A stretch of 64,000 nt of DNA, taken from Diphasiastrum complanatum. Lineage: Eukaryota; Streptophyta; Lycopodiopsida; Lycopodiales; Lycopodiaceae. The position numbers and the translations under genes were made by a program. Every line of letters starts with the position of its first letter. Position 1 is the stretch's first letter. The stretch lies in NCBI GenBank assembly GCA_029204225.1, contig CM055097.1:53995592-54059591 (forward strand), read 5' to 3'. Shown here in pieces: positions 22,572-35,396 of the stretch. The notes under the pieces are model-generated. The model ran no database searches. It worked only from the letters and a program-made list of their open reading frames with translations, and was not told where the DNA came from.

Positions 22572-23304
22572 TGTTGGAGGGTTTGCGGATCCCAAGACAA
22601 CCCTAACCCTAGTTAATAAGTGAGAGAGATTTGGCACCCTGCGTGTGTAAGTCCAACTCGATGACCACATAGTTATTTGATTGTTTAGTTAAAAGTCAAT
22701 AAAAGGACTTTAGGCCTTTTTGCGGGACTTTTAATGTCGCAGGGCCTAAATGTCAAGTTAGTGAATAAAGCTGGGTTTCCCTCCAAATTCGATGGTTCCC
22801 ACACTTTTTTAAATTTGAATAAAAAGAGAGGCAAGACTGGACCAATAGGATTCAGAGGCCAGGGTCCTCTTCTCTACTATAAAAAGGGAGCAACTCGAGT
22901 TGTTCCTCATGTTCATTTCCTCATTTCAATAAAGCAGATTAGTTCTCTTTAGAAATGGATTGATGAATGTCCTTGCTCTTCCTCTCTTCTCCTCCATTTC
23001 TCATGCTTTCTTTGGATTTTGCTAATTGTTGGATTTGATCATTATTGGGATTGCTATTTCTTTATGCTTTTTGTGAGAGAGAAAGGGAGAGAGAGAAGAG
23101 TAAGTTTCTATCATTGTTGTGGATTTAGGGTTAATGGAAGTAGGGTTAATGGATGTAGTGTTAATGCTTAATGTTAATGGATGTTAGTGTTAGATCTTCC
23201 ATTCATGTTGAAATCTGAACTATATTATCGCTCTCATGGGAACGAACCTCCGCGTGACAACTAACTCCGTCTCTTTGATGCTAGATTGACTAGATCTTGG
23301 ATTC
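22572..23304 (+). repeat. 3' LTR of element B
   Basis: A near-identical copy of 10799-11529, starting TGTTGGAGGGTTTGCGG and including AACCCTAACCCTAG, the CTATAAAAAGGGA box and AATAAA. Similarity stops at CTTGGATTC. The following TATTGTATG differs from the 5' LTR side, so the last bases may be deleted. Confidence 0.9.
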
Positions 23305-24363
23305 TATTGTATGAACTATCAAGAACTCTACTGAACTAAGCAATCTTTTCCTTGAAGAAGTCATGACACAATTGAATTATCTAATTCCTCAACATCCGTA
23401 ATATCTGTTTATTGATCAAAATTATTTTAAAGATCTAACAAATATATAAACTACTTATTTTTTCAAATTTTAAACACATTTCAAAAAACAAAAATGATTA
23501 AATCACAAATAAAGAAAATCCTAAAGTATTATTTTATAATTATATATTTATAAAAATTATAGTTTAACATTATTCAGTATTAGCATGAAATATATTTCTC
23601 CTAAAAAAATTAAAATTCTATTTTGTTATGAATCATTTAAAAAAGTCAAAGCATTCTAATAAAATATATACTTTATACGTAATTTACAATACAAACAATT
23701 AAACAAAATCAACAATTATATATATATATTTAAAGTAGTAGATAATAACTTTTCATATCTTAACATGAGTTAATTCAAGAATAATAGACTGATAAACTTG
23801 TTGTGTTTTTAATAAATCAAAAACAATGTACAAAGATTAGACAAATAATTTTTTGATTTTAAAATAAAAGATACTATTTGAAGGTTTGTTAGAAATTAAG
23901 TCTTTTTTTTTTTTCAAAACTTTTAGTAACAATTTGAAATACAATTATAAATACCAAATTACATACCAAAAAACTAAAAAAAAAATATTAAAAGAAACGT
24001 TATTTTTTATGATATAGATTATAAACTGTATTATGATCTATATCTTATTAAATGTTCTTATAATCATAGATTAATTATGGTGAACAGTAAGCTACTTAAT
24101 TAAATTCAAATAAATCACATAAACCTCAGAGATTAAATTTACAATGAATTCAAAATTCAACTTTGAAATCCAATATCACCAAATTCTTCAAAAAAATTTA
24201 TCTCAAAAGATAGGGTACAATTTATTAACGTAAAAAATAATTAACTCAAATTTGAAAACTAGGATTATATTGTATAACATTTAAACAAACATCTAATAAT
24301 CGAGAAAATAGTTAAAAACTAGCTAATAGTTTGTTTCGAAGTAACGTTGTTTTTTATTTGACC
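23305..24363. other. Very AT-rich stretch without genes
   Basis: About 1 kb of high-AT sequence with poly-A and poly-T runs and a short (TA)n near 23720. No open frame or repeat family is recognised. The base composition differs sharply from the flanking elements. Confidence 0.55.
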
Positions 24364-24480
24364 TTTGCGCGCGGTAAGGCGTCATCTTGGTGGCATGATT
24401 TGCAGCCAAAATCTGCTACATAAGATACATTCATGGACGTTTTTAGGAAATAGTTGTTCTTGCGGATGATTCGGACTACA
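24364..24480 (+). pseudogene. Isolated scrap of chromodomain-type gypsy gag
   Basis: The frame from 24364 reads ARGKASSWWHDLQPKSAT, stop, DTFMDVFRK. This matches the capsid block of the chromodomain-type element at 47.65 kb (FRGKASSWWRDLQPKPTTWD, then EFMEVFRKSF). Two in-frame stops are present: a TAA in the place of the conserved Trp, and a TAG. Nothing else of the element is recognisable around it. Confidence 0.75.
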
Positions 24481-25619
24481 AAATCCAATGTATGAATTAA
24501 ATTATTAATTAATTAAATAAATTTTAACCTTCGTCTTTCACATAGTATCAAATTTGAGTTAAATCATTTTACTTTTGGTAATTCAAAATAATTCTATGTA
24601 TCATATTACTATTAGAAAATATTTTGTAATTCTATACACGTCACATTGTAAGTTTATGATTTGTAAGTAATTATAACTATTCTTAACATAATATATCAAT
24701 TGTGATTTATGAAATATCTTATATTTATAATCAATGTGAATGTGTATTGAATTGAGTATTAATCTTAATTCAATTTGATAATATTAGTATCAATCATTAG
24801 AACATATTAAATTAATGTGAACTGTTTGAAATATCTAATCTTCCTTGTCATTGTATGAAGACTTCTTAGTTATTGGATTGTAATATGTTTGAGCTTGTTC
24901 CAATCAGACTTAATGTTGCTGCTCTCTTTCACTATAGGTATTTTCAAGGATGTACTACCTTCCTATGTGAAAAACTTGCAACTATATTTGAGATGGATTT
25001 CAAATATTCCACAAAACAAGATTATCTAGATCAAACACACAAAGTGGATTGAGACACTTTGGAAAGTTTGAATCCTACTTTTGGCACGTGTGAAGTGCTT
25101 CAAAAGAAAACACTATTGATACACAAAAGGCTCAAAGGGTGTTCAATTACTTCAAACTTAGTCTTGATCTTCAGTTTCTTGTGTAGGATGCTCAAAATAA
25201 TGGACTCAGAACAAAGCAAGGTTGAATCAAATCAAAATGTGGTCACTTGGATTTTGGACCTCTCCCTAGCCACTTTAAGAGCTTATAACTCTTGATAGAC
25301 ACAAATCAGATTGATTTGGTTTCAAATTCTATGGAAAGTACACATCATAAGCTTTCCATCAAGCTATAACACCACTATCTTTGGATCTACAAGCAAGGAG
25401 ATAGAAGGGACTGAAAATCTCTGATTTTCACACGTGTGGAATTCCAGAATTCCGTACTACCACTTTTCAGACCTGAAAATTCAGTTCCTATCCGATTTGA
25501 TCCAAACACACTTCAAAGAAGGGTGAGAAAAAGTGTATAACTGCTTCTTCTTTTTTTTGCTTGATTTAGCTCTCAAATTCTTGTACAATCAGAGATGTTA
25601 GCATGCAAAGCCCAATTTG
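24481..25619 (-). other. AT-rich stretch and probable leader of a minus-strand LTR element
   Basis: The right part lies immediately inside a minus-strand primer site and so should be that element's leader. No gag-like frame is recognised, so the element's coding part is missing or unrecognisable. CACACGTGTGGAATTCC near 25429 resembles, in the opposite order, the start of the neighbouring LTR. Confidence 0.45.
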
Positions 25620-25631
25620 GCTCTGATACCA
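25620..25631 (-). other. Primer-binding site, initiator-Met tRNA type (minus)
   Basis: GCTCTGATACCA on the plus strand is TGGTATCAGAGC on the minus strand, immediately followed on the right by the TG of an LTR at 25632. Confidence 0.85.
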
Positions 25632-26270
25632 TGACAAATTTCCAGAATTCACACGTGTGGGGATGATCCACATGTATGATAGTTCTAATTAAGCTTTATG
25701 ATTAGCACAATAACCTGATTCCAGATTGAATAGCAAGATCTAGTACATAAGTTATGGCTTTAACCACAATTCAGAGTATGATAGCAATGAATCATAAATG
25801 AGCAAAAGTACAAGAAATTAGTGTATTAGCATTAGCCTCAACACGAGTTAGAGAGAGAAAGATAGAGAGATATCAAGCAAAAATGGTGTGGATCCAAAAA
25901 GGCATGAGATAGCTACAAAGCTTTGGTTCTTCATCAAAAATTATGAGAAGAGCTACACATATTTATGGAGTTTGAGGTAGGTCAAGGTAGAACCACATCC
26001 ATCCACCTTTCAATGACATCTAAAGTGAAAACTAGAGTCTATGTGACATTTGTCACATCTCATGCATGTATCTCTCTCTACCTACTTTTACCAAGTGTCC
26101 TAGTTCTAGCTAGAATTGTACAAATCATCATGCATGTGTCCATTTCACTTTGTGCATGCCTTGCATATCACTATGGATCACTTACAATTAATGCATGTGA
26201 AATGCCACGAGTTTCTACAAGCATAATTTTGTTAATTCTAAGTCTACAATCTATATGCAAGTTGTAATCA
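25632..26270 (-). repeat. Minus-strand 5' LTR, right edge uncertain
   Basis: It begins TGACAAATTTCCAGAATTC next to the primer site. A minus-strand TATA-like CCATAAATATG lies near 25958-25968. No second copy is in the window, so the outer edge is an estimate. Confidence 0.5.
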
Positions 26271-26736
26271 TCAAACTAGATATGACATATCCATGTAGCT
26301 CGAGTTCTACCTAGGCCAAACTTGGCATTTGCATTTATGGAACAACATACTTGCATGGTGCAATGTTTGTAGCAAGCCTAAAGTCAAGATGGATTGGCCT
26401 ATTAGGTCCATCTTCGTGGCAGCCACCTATAGTTTTCTAAATCCATGTGGCAATCACATAGTTAGCCTGAGTGTTAGTTGTCTTCTTGAAGATTGGTGGG
26501 TTGTATCTCCTTGCATGAATAAGTAAAGGCTTGGAAGGTTGTGGGATGGTTAAAAACCATTTTCCTCTTGCTCTTCTCATTTGTTCTTTCAAACTTCAAG
26601 ATTCTCTTATGTTGTGGCAGCCATGGACAATACCTCAGCTTGTTGATTATCTTGTGAGAGTTACAAAGTGAGTTGTTCTTGAGAGAGCCTCTCCCTTCCA
26701 TCAGCTGTATATTTTTTCTTGTTTTTTGCTTCTATC

Positions 26737-27473
26737 ATGGAGCCCACCAAATCTAAAGATGATGAACCTATGACTACCCCCTACCGTTCAAAATGCTGAA
26801 ACTCTTATGTTGGCAATCAACAATCTTCAACAACAAATTCTTGATATGCAGGCAAAACAAAATATGGAACAACAAGAGTGGAGGGAGTTGGCGCAAACCA
26901 GACAAGCTTTGTACCATCTTCATGCCAGATCGTTTTTCAGGAGAGAAAACGATAGATTCTCTGATGTCGTGATTCCATGGTTGGATCGTTGGAGTTCGCA
27001 TTTCTCTATGCATGATTCGACGGACGACAATAAGATCAGTATGGTTATCATGTATTTGCGAGGTAAAGCATTTACCTGGTGGCAGGATCTTCGAGACAAG
27101 GCCGATGTCCCCAGTCTTGGGAGGATTTTTGTAAGGCCTTTAAGGTAATCTTCTTACCCATCTTGGATGACTTCGAGTTCCATCGCCAGTATGCGACGAT
27201 TCACATGAGAAACCGGCCGTTGGATGCATACTTGCAAGATTTTCAGGAGGTATATTCTCGTTTTGCTACAAGAATAGATCCTGCTTTAGTCAAATTGCAT
27301 TTTATTTTGGGATTGCCCAATTTTTTTCAACTCAAAGTAAGAAGCCAACCTCATACTCTCGAGGATGTTGTTCGCTATGCTAAGTTATACGACGATACAT
27401 GCGTAATAGCTAAGCATAAGCCTACTGGCCAACCCGAAGCAAAGGGTAAAAGGACATTCTTTTCGAAGAAATG
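26737..27473 (+). pseudogene. Gypsy gag (element C)
   Basis: ATG at 26737 opens MEPTKSKDDEPMTTPYRS and soon hits a frameshift. The capsid follows as FFRRENDRFSDVVIPWLDRW and MVIMYLRGKAFTWWQDLRDK. After another shift near 27100 it continues as FHRQYATIHMRNRPLDAYLQ, FQEVYSRF and FILGLPNFFQLKVRSQPHTL. This is a Retrotrans_gag domain close to that at 47.6 kb. No CCHC knuckle is recognised before the stop at 27471. Confidence 0.82.
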
Positions 27474-27760
27474 AAAAGAAAAGTGAAGGGTTCTCCCTTG
27501 GATCAAAGAAACGATCCTAGATGGACCAAGACGTTTCCTAATAATTCTAGTTGTGAGAAACGATGTTTTAATATGGTAGTTTCTGGTCCCCACGACCTAA
27601 TTTGGATGAATGGGATCATTGGGAGCCAAGCCGTAACAGTGTTATTTGACAATGGTTTCAAACATAATTTTATTAACTCTAAGTTATTGCAGAAATTACA
27701 GGTGGAAACAAAGAAAAGTGACCATCGGTATGTGGTAAAGCTGGCCACATGAGCCAAGAG
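27471..27760 (+). pseudogene. Gypsy protease (element C), degenerate
   Basis: VTVLFDNGFKHNFINSKLLQ corresponds to the retropepsin active site, but the catalytic D-T-G reads D-N-G and the following Ser is Phe. It is probably inactive. The frame ends at 27750. Confidence 0.75.
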
Positions 27761-28159
27761 CTAAGTTTGGGACCGAATTGTCCCACGTCTTCCTGTACAA
27801 ATTCAGGGATATAAGGATAAATTAGATTTCCATGTAATGAATTTGGATAAATAGACATAATACTTGATAAGGAGTGGTTCTATGAGAGGAATGAGTCGTT
27901 AAAAAAAAACTATGTAACCCACAATTTGTCATTCTTGCAAAACGACTCTCTCATTGAATTGAATGGAAATGTAGCTATTTCTTCTCCTTCTATACTTTCT
28001 GCTTTGGAATGTTTGGATGTTGTTGATTGTAATTCTTATTTATGTTGGTTAAAGGATTTCACTTACCATGAGGAATGCAATTTACAATATCATAATTTCC
28101 AAATGGAATTAATGTCTAACAACCTAAAACAACACTAGAAGGTGAAACCTTTAGGAGAC

Positions 28160-29311
28160 TTAGACAAGAATTTAACGATGTGTTTCATGAATAGCTTCCA
28201 GAGGGGCTTCCCCCTTCTAGGGGAGTCGACCATGGTATTAAACTTATTCCTGGTAGTTCTCCTGTATCTTTGTATCCTTACAGGATGAGTACTACAGAGG
28301 AGGATGAAATTTATAGACAGTTGCAAAACTATCTTAAGATGGGCCATGTAAGGCCTAGTAAGTCCCCTTGGGGGGCTCCAATCATTTTAGTTAATAAAAA
28401 AAAAACGGAGGTACTCGTCTTTGTGTGGACTTTAAAAAGTTAAATAAATTAATGATTAAAAACCGTTACCCCTTACCTTGAATGGATGAGCTGGTTGATC
28501 GATTACATGGTGCAAAGTACTTCACCAAAATTGATTTGAGATCAGGGTAACATCAGATTCGAATAAAAAGTGAAGATGTTGAAAGAACCGGGCTTAGGAC
28601 TAGGTATGGCTATTATGAATTTCTGGTTTCACCTTTTGGATTGACAAATGCTCCAGTGACTTTCCAGCAGATGATGAACGATATTTTTCGTCCATATATG
28701 GGAAAGTTTGTCATAGTTTACTTAAATGATATTCTCATCTATCGTAAGACCTTGGAGGAGCATGACGAGCATCTCAGGACTGTCTTAAAGTTACTTAGAT
28801 AGGAGAAGGTCTTTGCCAAATAATCTGAATGTGTTTTCTTCCAAAAGAGATTACTTCATCTCGGTCACGTCGGACTATGGGTTGGAAATTGACCCAAATA
28901 AAGTCCGACAAGTTCGTGAATGGCCAATTTCTCAGATCATCTGGAAGGTTAAGTCCTTTATGGGTTTTACGGGGTTTTTCATAATTTTATCGTGGGTTTT
29001 GCAATTATTGCATTACCTTTGACAAATGTCCTCAAAGGGGCAGCCCTCCAATTACTTGGACTGAAGAGATGAATCAAAGTTTTGAAAATCTCAAATAATG
29101 TGTGTCTACAACACCTATTCTACACATAGTGGATCCTAACAAGCCATATGTGCTTGAAACGGATGCCAGTGACTATGCTATTGGTGCAGTCCTTTATCAG
29201 GATCGTAGATCGGTTGCTTTTGAAAGCAAGAAGCTAGATCCTACTAAAAGGCAGTATTCCACCTATGATAAGGGGCTTTTTGCAGTAATTCATGCCAACA
29301 GTTTTTTATGA
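28160..29311 (+). pseudogene. Gypsy reverse transcriptase and truncated RNase H (element C)
   Basis: Recognisable blocks in several frames: GLPPSRGVDHGIKLIPGS, VRPSKSPWGAPIILVNKK, LCVDFKKLNKLMIKNRYPLP, YFTKIDLRSG, FGLTNAPVTFQQMMNDIF. The catalytic pair reads VIVYLNDILIY, so YLDD has become YLND. RNase H begins PYVLETDASDYAIGAVL and FESKKLDPTKRQYSTYDKGL, then ends at 29311, where homology to the family stops. At least two indels and several stops. Integrase is not present downstream. Confidence 0.85.
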
Positions 29312-30731
<1,420 letters not shown>

Positions 30732-30928
30732 ATATTTCTAATCGATATTGATTATTAGAAATGGGTCAAGTGAACATTTGTGGAGATACTCGTCAAAATT
30801 GAATTTAAAACTGTCAAACAATTTGAAATGGCCACATTCAATGTGTGGTGATAGAACTCTTGATCTGAGTAGTGAAATCTGGTTGAATACAATTTAAGAG
30901 TTACTGAAATCCTATTGGTAGGATTTTT
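30732..30928 (-). repeat. Dispersed repeat, inverted relative to 54.93-55.11 kb
   Basis: The reverse complement of this segment aligns to 54932-55110: AATCCTACCAATAGGATTT at one end, AATTGTTTGACAGTTTTA in the middle (one base differs), and GATCAATATCGATTAGAAAT (near-match) at the other. The family is unknown. The shared ends suggest fragments of one element type. Confidence 0.8.
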
Positions 30929-30979
30929 ATGTTGGATTTTGATGCTCAGGTTCAAAATCCATTCGGTAATGAGCATCCT

Positions 30980-31390
30980 GAAAATTTGTCAAAGTCCAAC
31001 TCCATCGACTTCGAAGTCTCCGAAGTCATCGAATTCCGAACTCCGCCGACTTCAACTTCCCCATGTATATACACCAACTTACTCCATTCGATTTCTTCGA
31101 CTTTTTCATCAACTCACTCAACTAATTTCATCGACATTCACTTCATCGAAATGCCCGACATTGAAGTACTCAACATCAAAGTACCTGACATCGAAGTACC
31201 CGACATCAAAGTACCCGACCTACTTCATTCCATACTTCGACTTCTCCATGTATATACTCGACTTACTCGACATCATCGACTAACTCGACATTCCATCACT
31301 CACTCGACATCAACTCCTTCATCAACTCATCTGACTTTGTCGACTTACCCGACATCATCTACAATCCATCAAACTCTCGACTAACTTTAC
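30980..31390. repeat. TCGAC-rich degenerate repeat
   Basis: About 400 bases dominated by the words TCGAC, ATCGAA, CCGAC and CATC. They include a 15-bp tandem near 31160-31216 (ATCGAAGTACCCGAC, ATCAAAGTACCCGAC). The open frames that read repeated DIEVP/DIKVP come from this repeat and are not treated as a gene. Confidence 0.75.
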
Positions 31391-31873
31391 ATCAACATTC
31401 TCTCATCAATAAAAGTCGATCCACGTACTGTCAAGCGACAAGGCTAAAACATTAACAATCCACCACGTAGGTAAATTAAATATCTTTAACGGCGGTTACC
31501 TACTATAAGGCGGTGTTAATTAACTGAGTAGTTCAAAATACCAAAAATATCTTTGGAATAAGGGTTGCACCTGTTAGCAATTAGCATATATAGTTGATTA
31601 ATGTGGACAGAAGAATAAGCAATGAATAGAAGACTGAAGCTCTAAAATATCTGCGCCTCATTGAATTGCGCTCAGCTTCACGCCCATGTACTCAATTTTT
31701 TGACTTTAATCAAAAATACATTTTTGTCCACACTTCTGATTTGTTCTATTTAGCATTACTACTATTTATTCATCTTGATTATTGCTAGTAACTGTTGCAC
31801 TTCCAATCTATAATCGTCCATTGCCCATGTCAGGAATTATTTCGAATCTCACATATTGGACATGGATGTAACA
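31391..31873 (-). repeat. Minus-strand 3' LTR (partial) of a chromodomain-type gypsy relic
   Basis: On the minus strand AAGGGGGGAAGAATGTTACATC at the right edge is polypurine tract plus LTR start. It matches AAGGGGGGAAGAATGTTATGTC at the 3' LTR of the element at 45.7-50.8 kb, and similarity continues through AATTATTCCTGAC. The left edge of the LTR is not defined. Confidence 0.6.
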
Positions 31874-32290
31874 TTCTTCCCCCCTTAAACCAGTTCTGTC
31901 CTCAGAACAAGTACTTAGGGAACACCCAATTTGTATGCTTTTAACTCTTTCCAATGAATTATTATTCTCAATCTGACCAATCAACCTAATCAAGCACTTA
32001 GAGATAGAACGATTTCTCAATTGTTTATCTCTAATTCAGTGTAGTCTTTCAGGGTCCACATGTACATTGAGCAATAAGTCCTCCAAATGGGTAAAATCTT
32101 CAATATATCCAACTGTCATCTTCATATGCACTAAGTTTACAAGATATATTGGAATCAGAGTACTCTTTCAAGGTCCAAAGGTACATTGAGCGATAAGTCC
32201 TCCAAATGGGTAAAATCTTCAATATATCCAACTGTCATCATCATATGCACTAAGTTTACAAGATATATTGGATGAGCAGCGTCTGACTTC
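31874..32290 (-). pseudogene. C-terminal end of a chromodomain-type gypsy Pol
   Basis: ISKCLIRLIGQIENNNSLER aligns with the chromodomain-like end of the 45.7-50.8 kb element (ISECLIGWKGRTKDDDSWER). FTHLEDLSLNVPLDLERVL aligns with its LTHLEDSSLSVPLEPEKIL. The conserved aromatic cage residues (WKG, W) are lost. A 119-bp tandem duplication lies inside it. Homology to this family ends near 32290, where another gypsy relic starts. Confidence 0.78.
32047..32284. repeat. 119-bp tandem duplication
   Basis: TACATTGAGCAATAAGTCC at 32063 recurs as TACATTGAGCGATAAGTCC at 32182. Both copies continue through CTCCAAATGGGTAAAATC to ACAAGATATATTGGA. Only a few bases differ, so it arose after the host relic was inserted. 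Confidence 0.92.
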
Positions 32291-32422
32291 AATATCAAAT
32301 AAGTACTTAGAGATGGAATATTGGCCCCTTGGGAGGTGTCTTCCACCGGTTCTCTCTTGGCTCTTCACATGACCACTACCACTTCATCCATCTCATACTC
32401 CTTGAAGTGTTGTGGCACGTTA
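32290..32422 (-). pseudogene. Pol-linker fragment of a minus-strand gypsy relic, left of the copia insertion
   Basis: On the minus strand NVPQHFKEYEMDEVVVVM aligns with MPEHFKRYTLDDVVIML in the Pol linker of element B. The matching upstream part of the same relic resumes at 36472, right of the copia element, so one relic was split by the insertion. Confidence 0.75.
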
Positions 32423-33498
32423 TATTGGATTTACTCCTTCTACTCTCCTAAATCCCATTTTTTAATCTACCTCCATTCTTGCTGCATATTCACTAACGTT
32501 GTCACGTAGCCTGCATATTTACATGCAAATTCGCACACATGAATAAAGGGCGAAAGAATCGCGAACATTGTGTTTTTACACAGTTTATGGTGACAGGCAA
32601 AAAGGGGACACTATCCTACAGAATGTCAAAGGTGCCCTAAAAGCTAGGGCACCCTGTAAATCTTATCCTAAGGCCATTCGTAAGAGTGACCCACTTTTTG
32701 CATCATCACCAATGTTCACTTCAGCACTGGCTAACGTCGCGCTCTTTTTACGCTCACTCCATGCAATTGCGCTAACAGATTGGACAACGATTGCAACCAC
32801 CCACGATCTCCTACAAACATCACATCCACTCTGTACTTTCACATCCGCACACCAGTAATATTATGTATATATACATATTCTGGACACCATTCAGATGATG
32901 ATTATCAGATGATCAAGTGAGAGAAGAAGATACTAAGAGAAGTGGTTTCATTCCTCATTATAGAAAAAAAAAATAAGCTTTGTAGGACACGCAGTTTCGT
33001 CCGCTATTGTATTGTGCTCTGCTGCATTACTAACTTGTATACATGATATACTTAATCTGATACAACTCTTTGTTCTGCGTTCAGATCTGTGTTAATGTTG
33101 CTATGCTTGTTCTTCATTTTGTCTAATCTTTCTAGTTGCTCTTTCTGGTAATAGACGATCAACTTTTAGTCTTGTCTTTCGCAACTAATTATCAGTCGAG
33201 CACAGTCTAGCTCTTCGCGACTCATTCGCGGCAGATAATTTGTCTTGCAATTCGTGATAAATTATTCATCTAGCACTTCATCCATTAAATGTTTGGCTGC
33301 GTAATCTAGAATGACTGTGATTCCTATCACTAAAGTTCTGTTCATTCTGATAGGCGTAGTCATGCTTTCAGAGAGAGTCGTTTAATTCATTCCGCTGCGC
33401 ACGAACATTCTCTGTTCGAGTTCGATTCTTGTTCGTTTCTTGTTCGAGTTCGTTTCTCGTCCGTGTTCATCATTTATTCTTCTACTCTCTCTCCAACA
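32423..33498 (+). repeat. 5' LTR of copia element D
   Basis: It matches 35397-36471. It starts TATTGGATTTACTCC, with the usual TG mutated to TA, and ends CTCTCTCTCCAACA. TATATATACATATT lies near 32865 as a TATA candidate. The last third has repeated TCGCGA-like words and TTCGTTT/TTCGAG words near 33220 and 33415-33465. Confidence 0.95.
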
Positions 33499-33510
33499 TG
33501 GTATCAGAGC
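33499..33510 (+). other. Primer-binding site, initiator-Met tRNA type
   Basis: TGGTATCAGAGC directly follows the LTR with no spacer, as in many plant copia elements. Confidence 0.95.
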
Positions 33511-33649
33511 TATGTTCATAGCTTGATTAGCTTCCACAGTACAAGACTCCACTAGCCGATAGAGTAATTGTTTTCTTGTTATGTAAATATCAGATTTTCA
33601 TACTTAAGTCACTGATAGTTTCTCCTATCACTTAGACTAATTCTTCCAC

Positions 33650-34853
33650 ATGGATTCCCAAGGGAAAGCCAGTCCTATCATGGACAAGCTTGATGGAGCC
33701 AATTACCATCTGTGGAAATTTAAGATGAAAACTGTACTAATGGCAAAAGAATTGTACGACGTTGTTACATGTGCAGAAGGGAAACCCGAAGCGAACAACG
33801 TGACAATCGCCAGATGGAAGTCCGCCTGTCTTTTGATGCAGAAACTGACGACAGTCAAAGAGGCACTTAGCCGACCAAACTCTGATCTCTGGAGAGAAGC
33901 TATGGATAGAGAGTATGCCTCTCTGATCAAGAATCAGACATGGTCATTAGTCAAAGCTCCTATTGGCTGCAATATTATTGATTGCAAATGGATCTTTAAG
34001 ATCAAATACAACGCCAACAGAGCGATTGATCGAAAGAAGTCTAGACTGGTAGCATGAGGATTCAGCCAAATCTTGAATGTCGACTATAGTGAGACTTTTA
34101 GTCCAGTCATCAAACATTCGTCGATCTGAATGCTCATGTCTTATGCTGCAGCTATCGACCTCGAAGTACATCAACTCGATGTACAAACAGCCTATTTGAA
34201 TGGAGTTATACAAGAAGATATTTACGTGATCCAGCTCGAAGGATACGTTCTGGAAGGCATGAAAAATCATGTTTGTAAACTCCACAAAGCACTGTATGGC
34301 TTGAAACAGTCTGCCAGAGCTTGGTTTCAGAAGATCAACACATTCCTCATTGAACAAGGATTCAAACCAAGCACTGTTGATTGCAACGTTTATTCAAGGT
34401 CAGTGCAGCAATCCTTCATTATCATCACCTTGTACGTTGATGATATGTTGCTCTTCAGCAACAATACCAAAATAGTCAAGGATGCAAACCAGATGCTATT
34501 CTCAGAATTCGACATGACTGATCTGGGCGAAGCTCACTTCTGTCTTGGAATTCAAATCCATAAAGACAGAGCAAATCAACTGATTTACATCACTCAACAA
34601 AGGTATCTTCACAATGTTCTTAACATATACGATTTGATGAATTGTAAATTAGCTCACTCACCAATGGATCCAGACCTGCATTTGTCGAAGGACCAATGTC
34701 CCCAGACCAAGCAGGAAGAGGAGCAGATGAGAGAATATCCATATCGATCGATACTTGGATCTCTCATGTACACAATGGTCTGTACAAGACCAGATATCTC
34801 TTTTGTTGTAAGCTCACTCAGCCAATATATGGCTAATCCTGGCATTACCCATT
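33650..34853 (+). pseudogene. Copia gag N-terminus joined to reverse transcriptase
   Basis: ATG at 33650 opens a typical copia gag (KLDGANYHLWKFKMKTVLM). At about residue 66 it passes without frame loss into reverse transcriptase (VKEALSRPNSDLWREAMDRE, NQTWSLVKAP, CKWIFKIKYN), so all of capsid-nucleocapsid-protease-integrase is missing. RT blocks follow: DVQTAYLNGVIQEDIYV, LHKALYGLKQSARAWF and LYVDDMLLFS with the intact catalytic YVDD. Two in-frame TGA codons, 34055-34057 and 34127-34129, both sit where the family has Arg (CGA). Otherwise the frame is open to 34853. Confidence 0.92.
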
Positions 34854-35380
34854 AAAAGACTCTTATTCGAGTCATGAGATATATTTGAGCTACCATGGAC
34901 CAGTGCATCTGCTATGGAGATGTCAGCAATGACAATCAACTCAGTGGCTATTCTGATGCAAGCTAGGGAGGAGATGCAGACAATCGTAAATCCACATCTA
35001 GATTTACATTCTTCTTTAACGTCATAAGCAAACCTCTATCACACTTTCTTCTACTAAAACAGAATACATTGTTGCTTCTCAATCTATTAAGGAAGCATTT
35101 TGGTTGAGAATTTGTATCAGTACAGCCTCACAATTTTGTTTTGTGATAAGCAAAGTGCTATTGCCTTATCGGCCAACCGTAGATTTCATTCTAGGAGTAA
35201 GCACATTGAGATCAGATATCACTACATCAAGGACAAGGTTCTTGACAGGGAGGTAAGCTTAACGTACTGCAGAACACAGGACATGGTTGCAGACATTTTC
35301 ACGAAAGCACTCAGTATTAATGCACACAACAAATGTTGTGCATTGCTCAGTCTGAAGATCAAGGCATTCACGGATCCAGA
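34854..35380 (+). pseudogene. Copia RNase H
   Basis: After a stop and a frameshift the family pattern continues: YSDAS near 34955, LFCDKQSAIALSANRRFHSR, SKHIEIRYHYIKDKV and MVADIFTKAL. These are the C-terminal RNase H blocks of copia Pol, which removes RNA from the RNA-DNA hybrid. It ends just before the polypurine tract. Confidence 0.9.
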
Positions 35381-35383
35381 TCA

Positions 35384-35396
35384 AGGGGGGGGGGGG
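35384..35396 (+). other. Polypurine tract of element D
   Basis: A run of 12 Gs after CAGATCAA directly precedes the TG of the 3' LTR. Confidence 0.9.

Larger units (their letters stand above)
10799..23304 (+). mobile_element. 12.5 kb Ty3/gypsy retrotransposon with an extra 3' ORF (element B)
   Basis: The order is 5' LTR (10799-11529), Asp-tRNA-type primer site, 1.2 kb leader, gag, protease, reverse transcriptase/RNase H, integrase, an 0.8 kb spacer, a second large ORF of about 970 codons, polypurine tract, 3' LTR (22572-23304). The large size, the long leader, the TGGC-type primer site and the extra ORF after pol recall the Tat/Athila side of Ty3/gypsy. No chromodomain is seen. The LTRs are nearly identical with scattered substitutions, so insertion is not ancient, yet gag, protease and the extra ORF contain frameshifts and nonsense codons. 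A target duplication could not be matched, because the outer end of the 3' LTR appears to lack the last bases of the 5' LTR. Confidence 0.92.

Noticed and set aside
30915-31384. Open frames with repeated DIEVP/DIKVP
   Set aside because: They follow the 15-bp tandem repeat in all frames; no start context or homologue.
32568-32858. 96-codon frame inside the copia LTR
   Set aside because: Lies wholly in the LTR; the equivalent sequence in the other LTR does not keep a matching domain.
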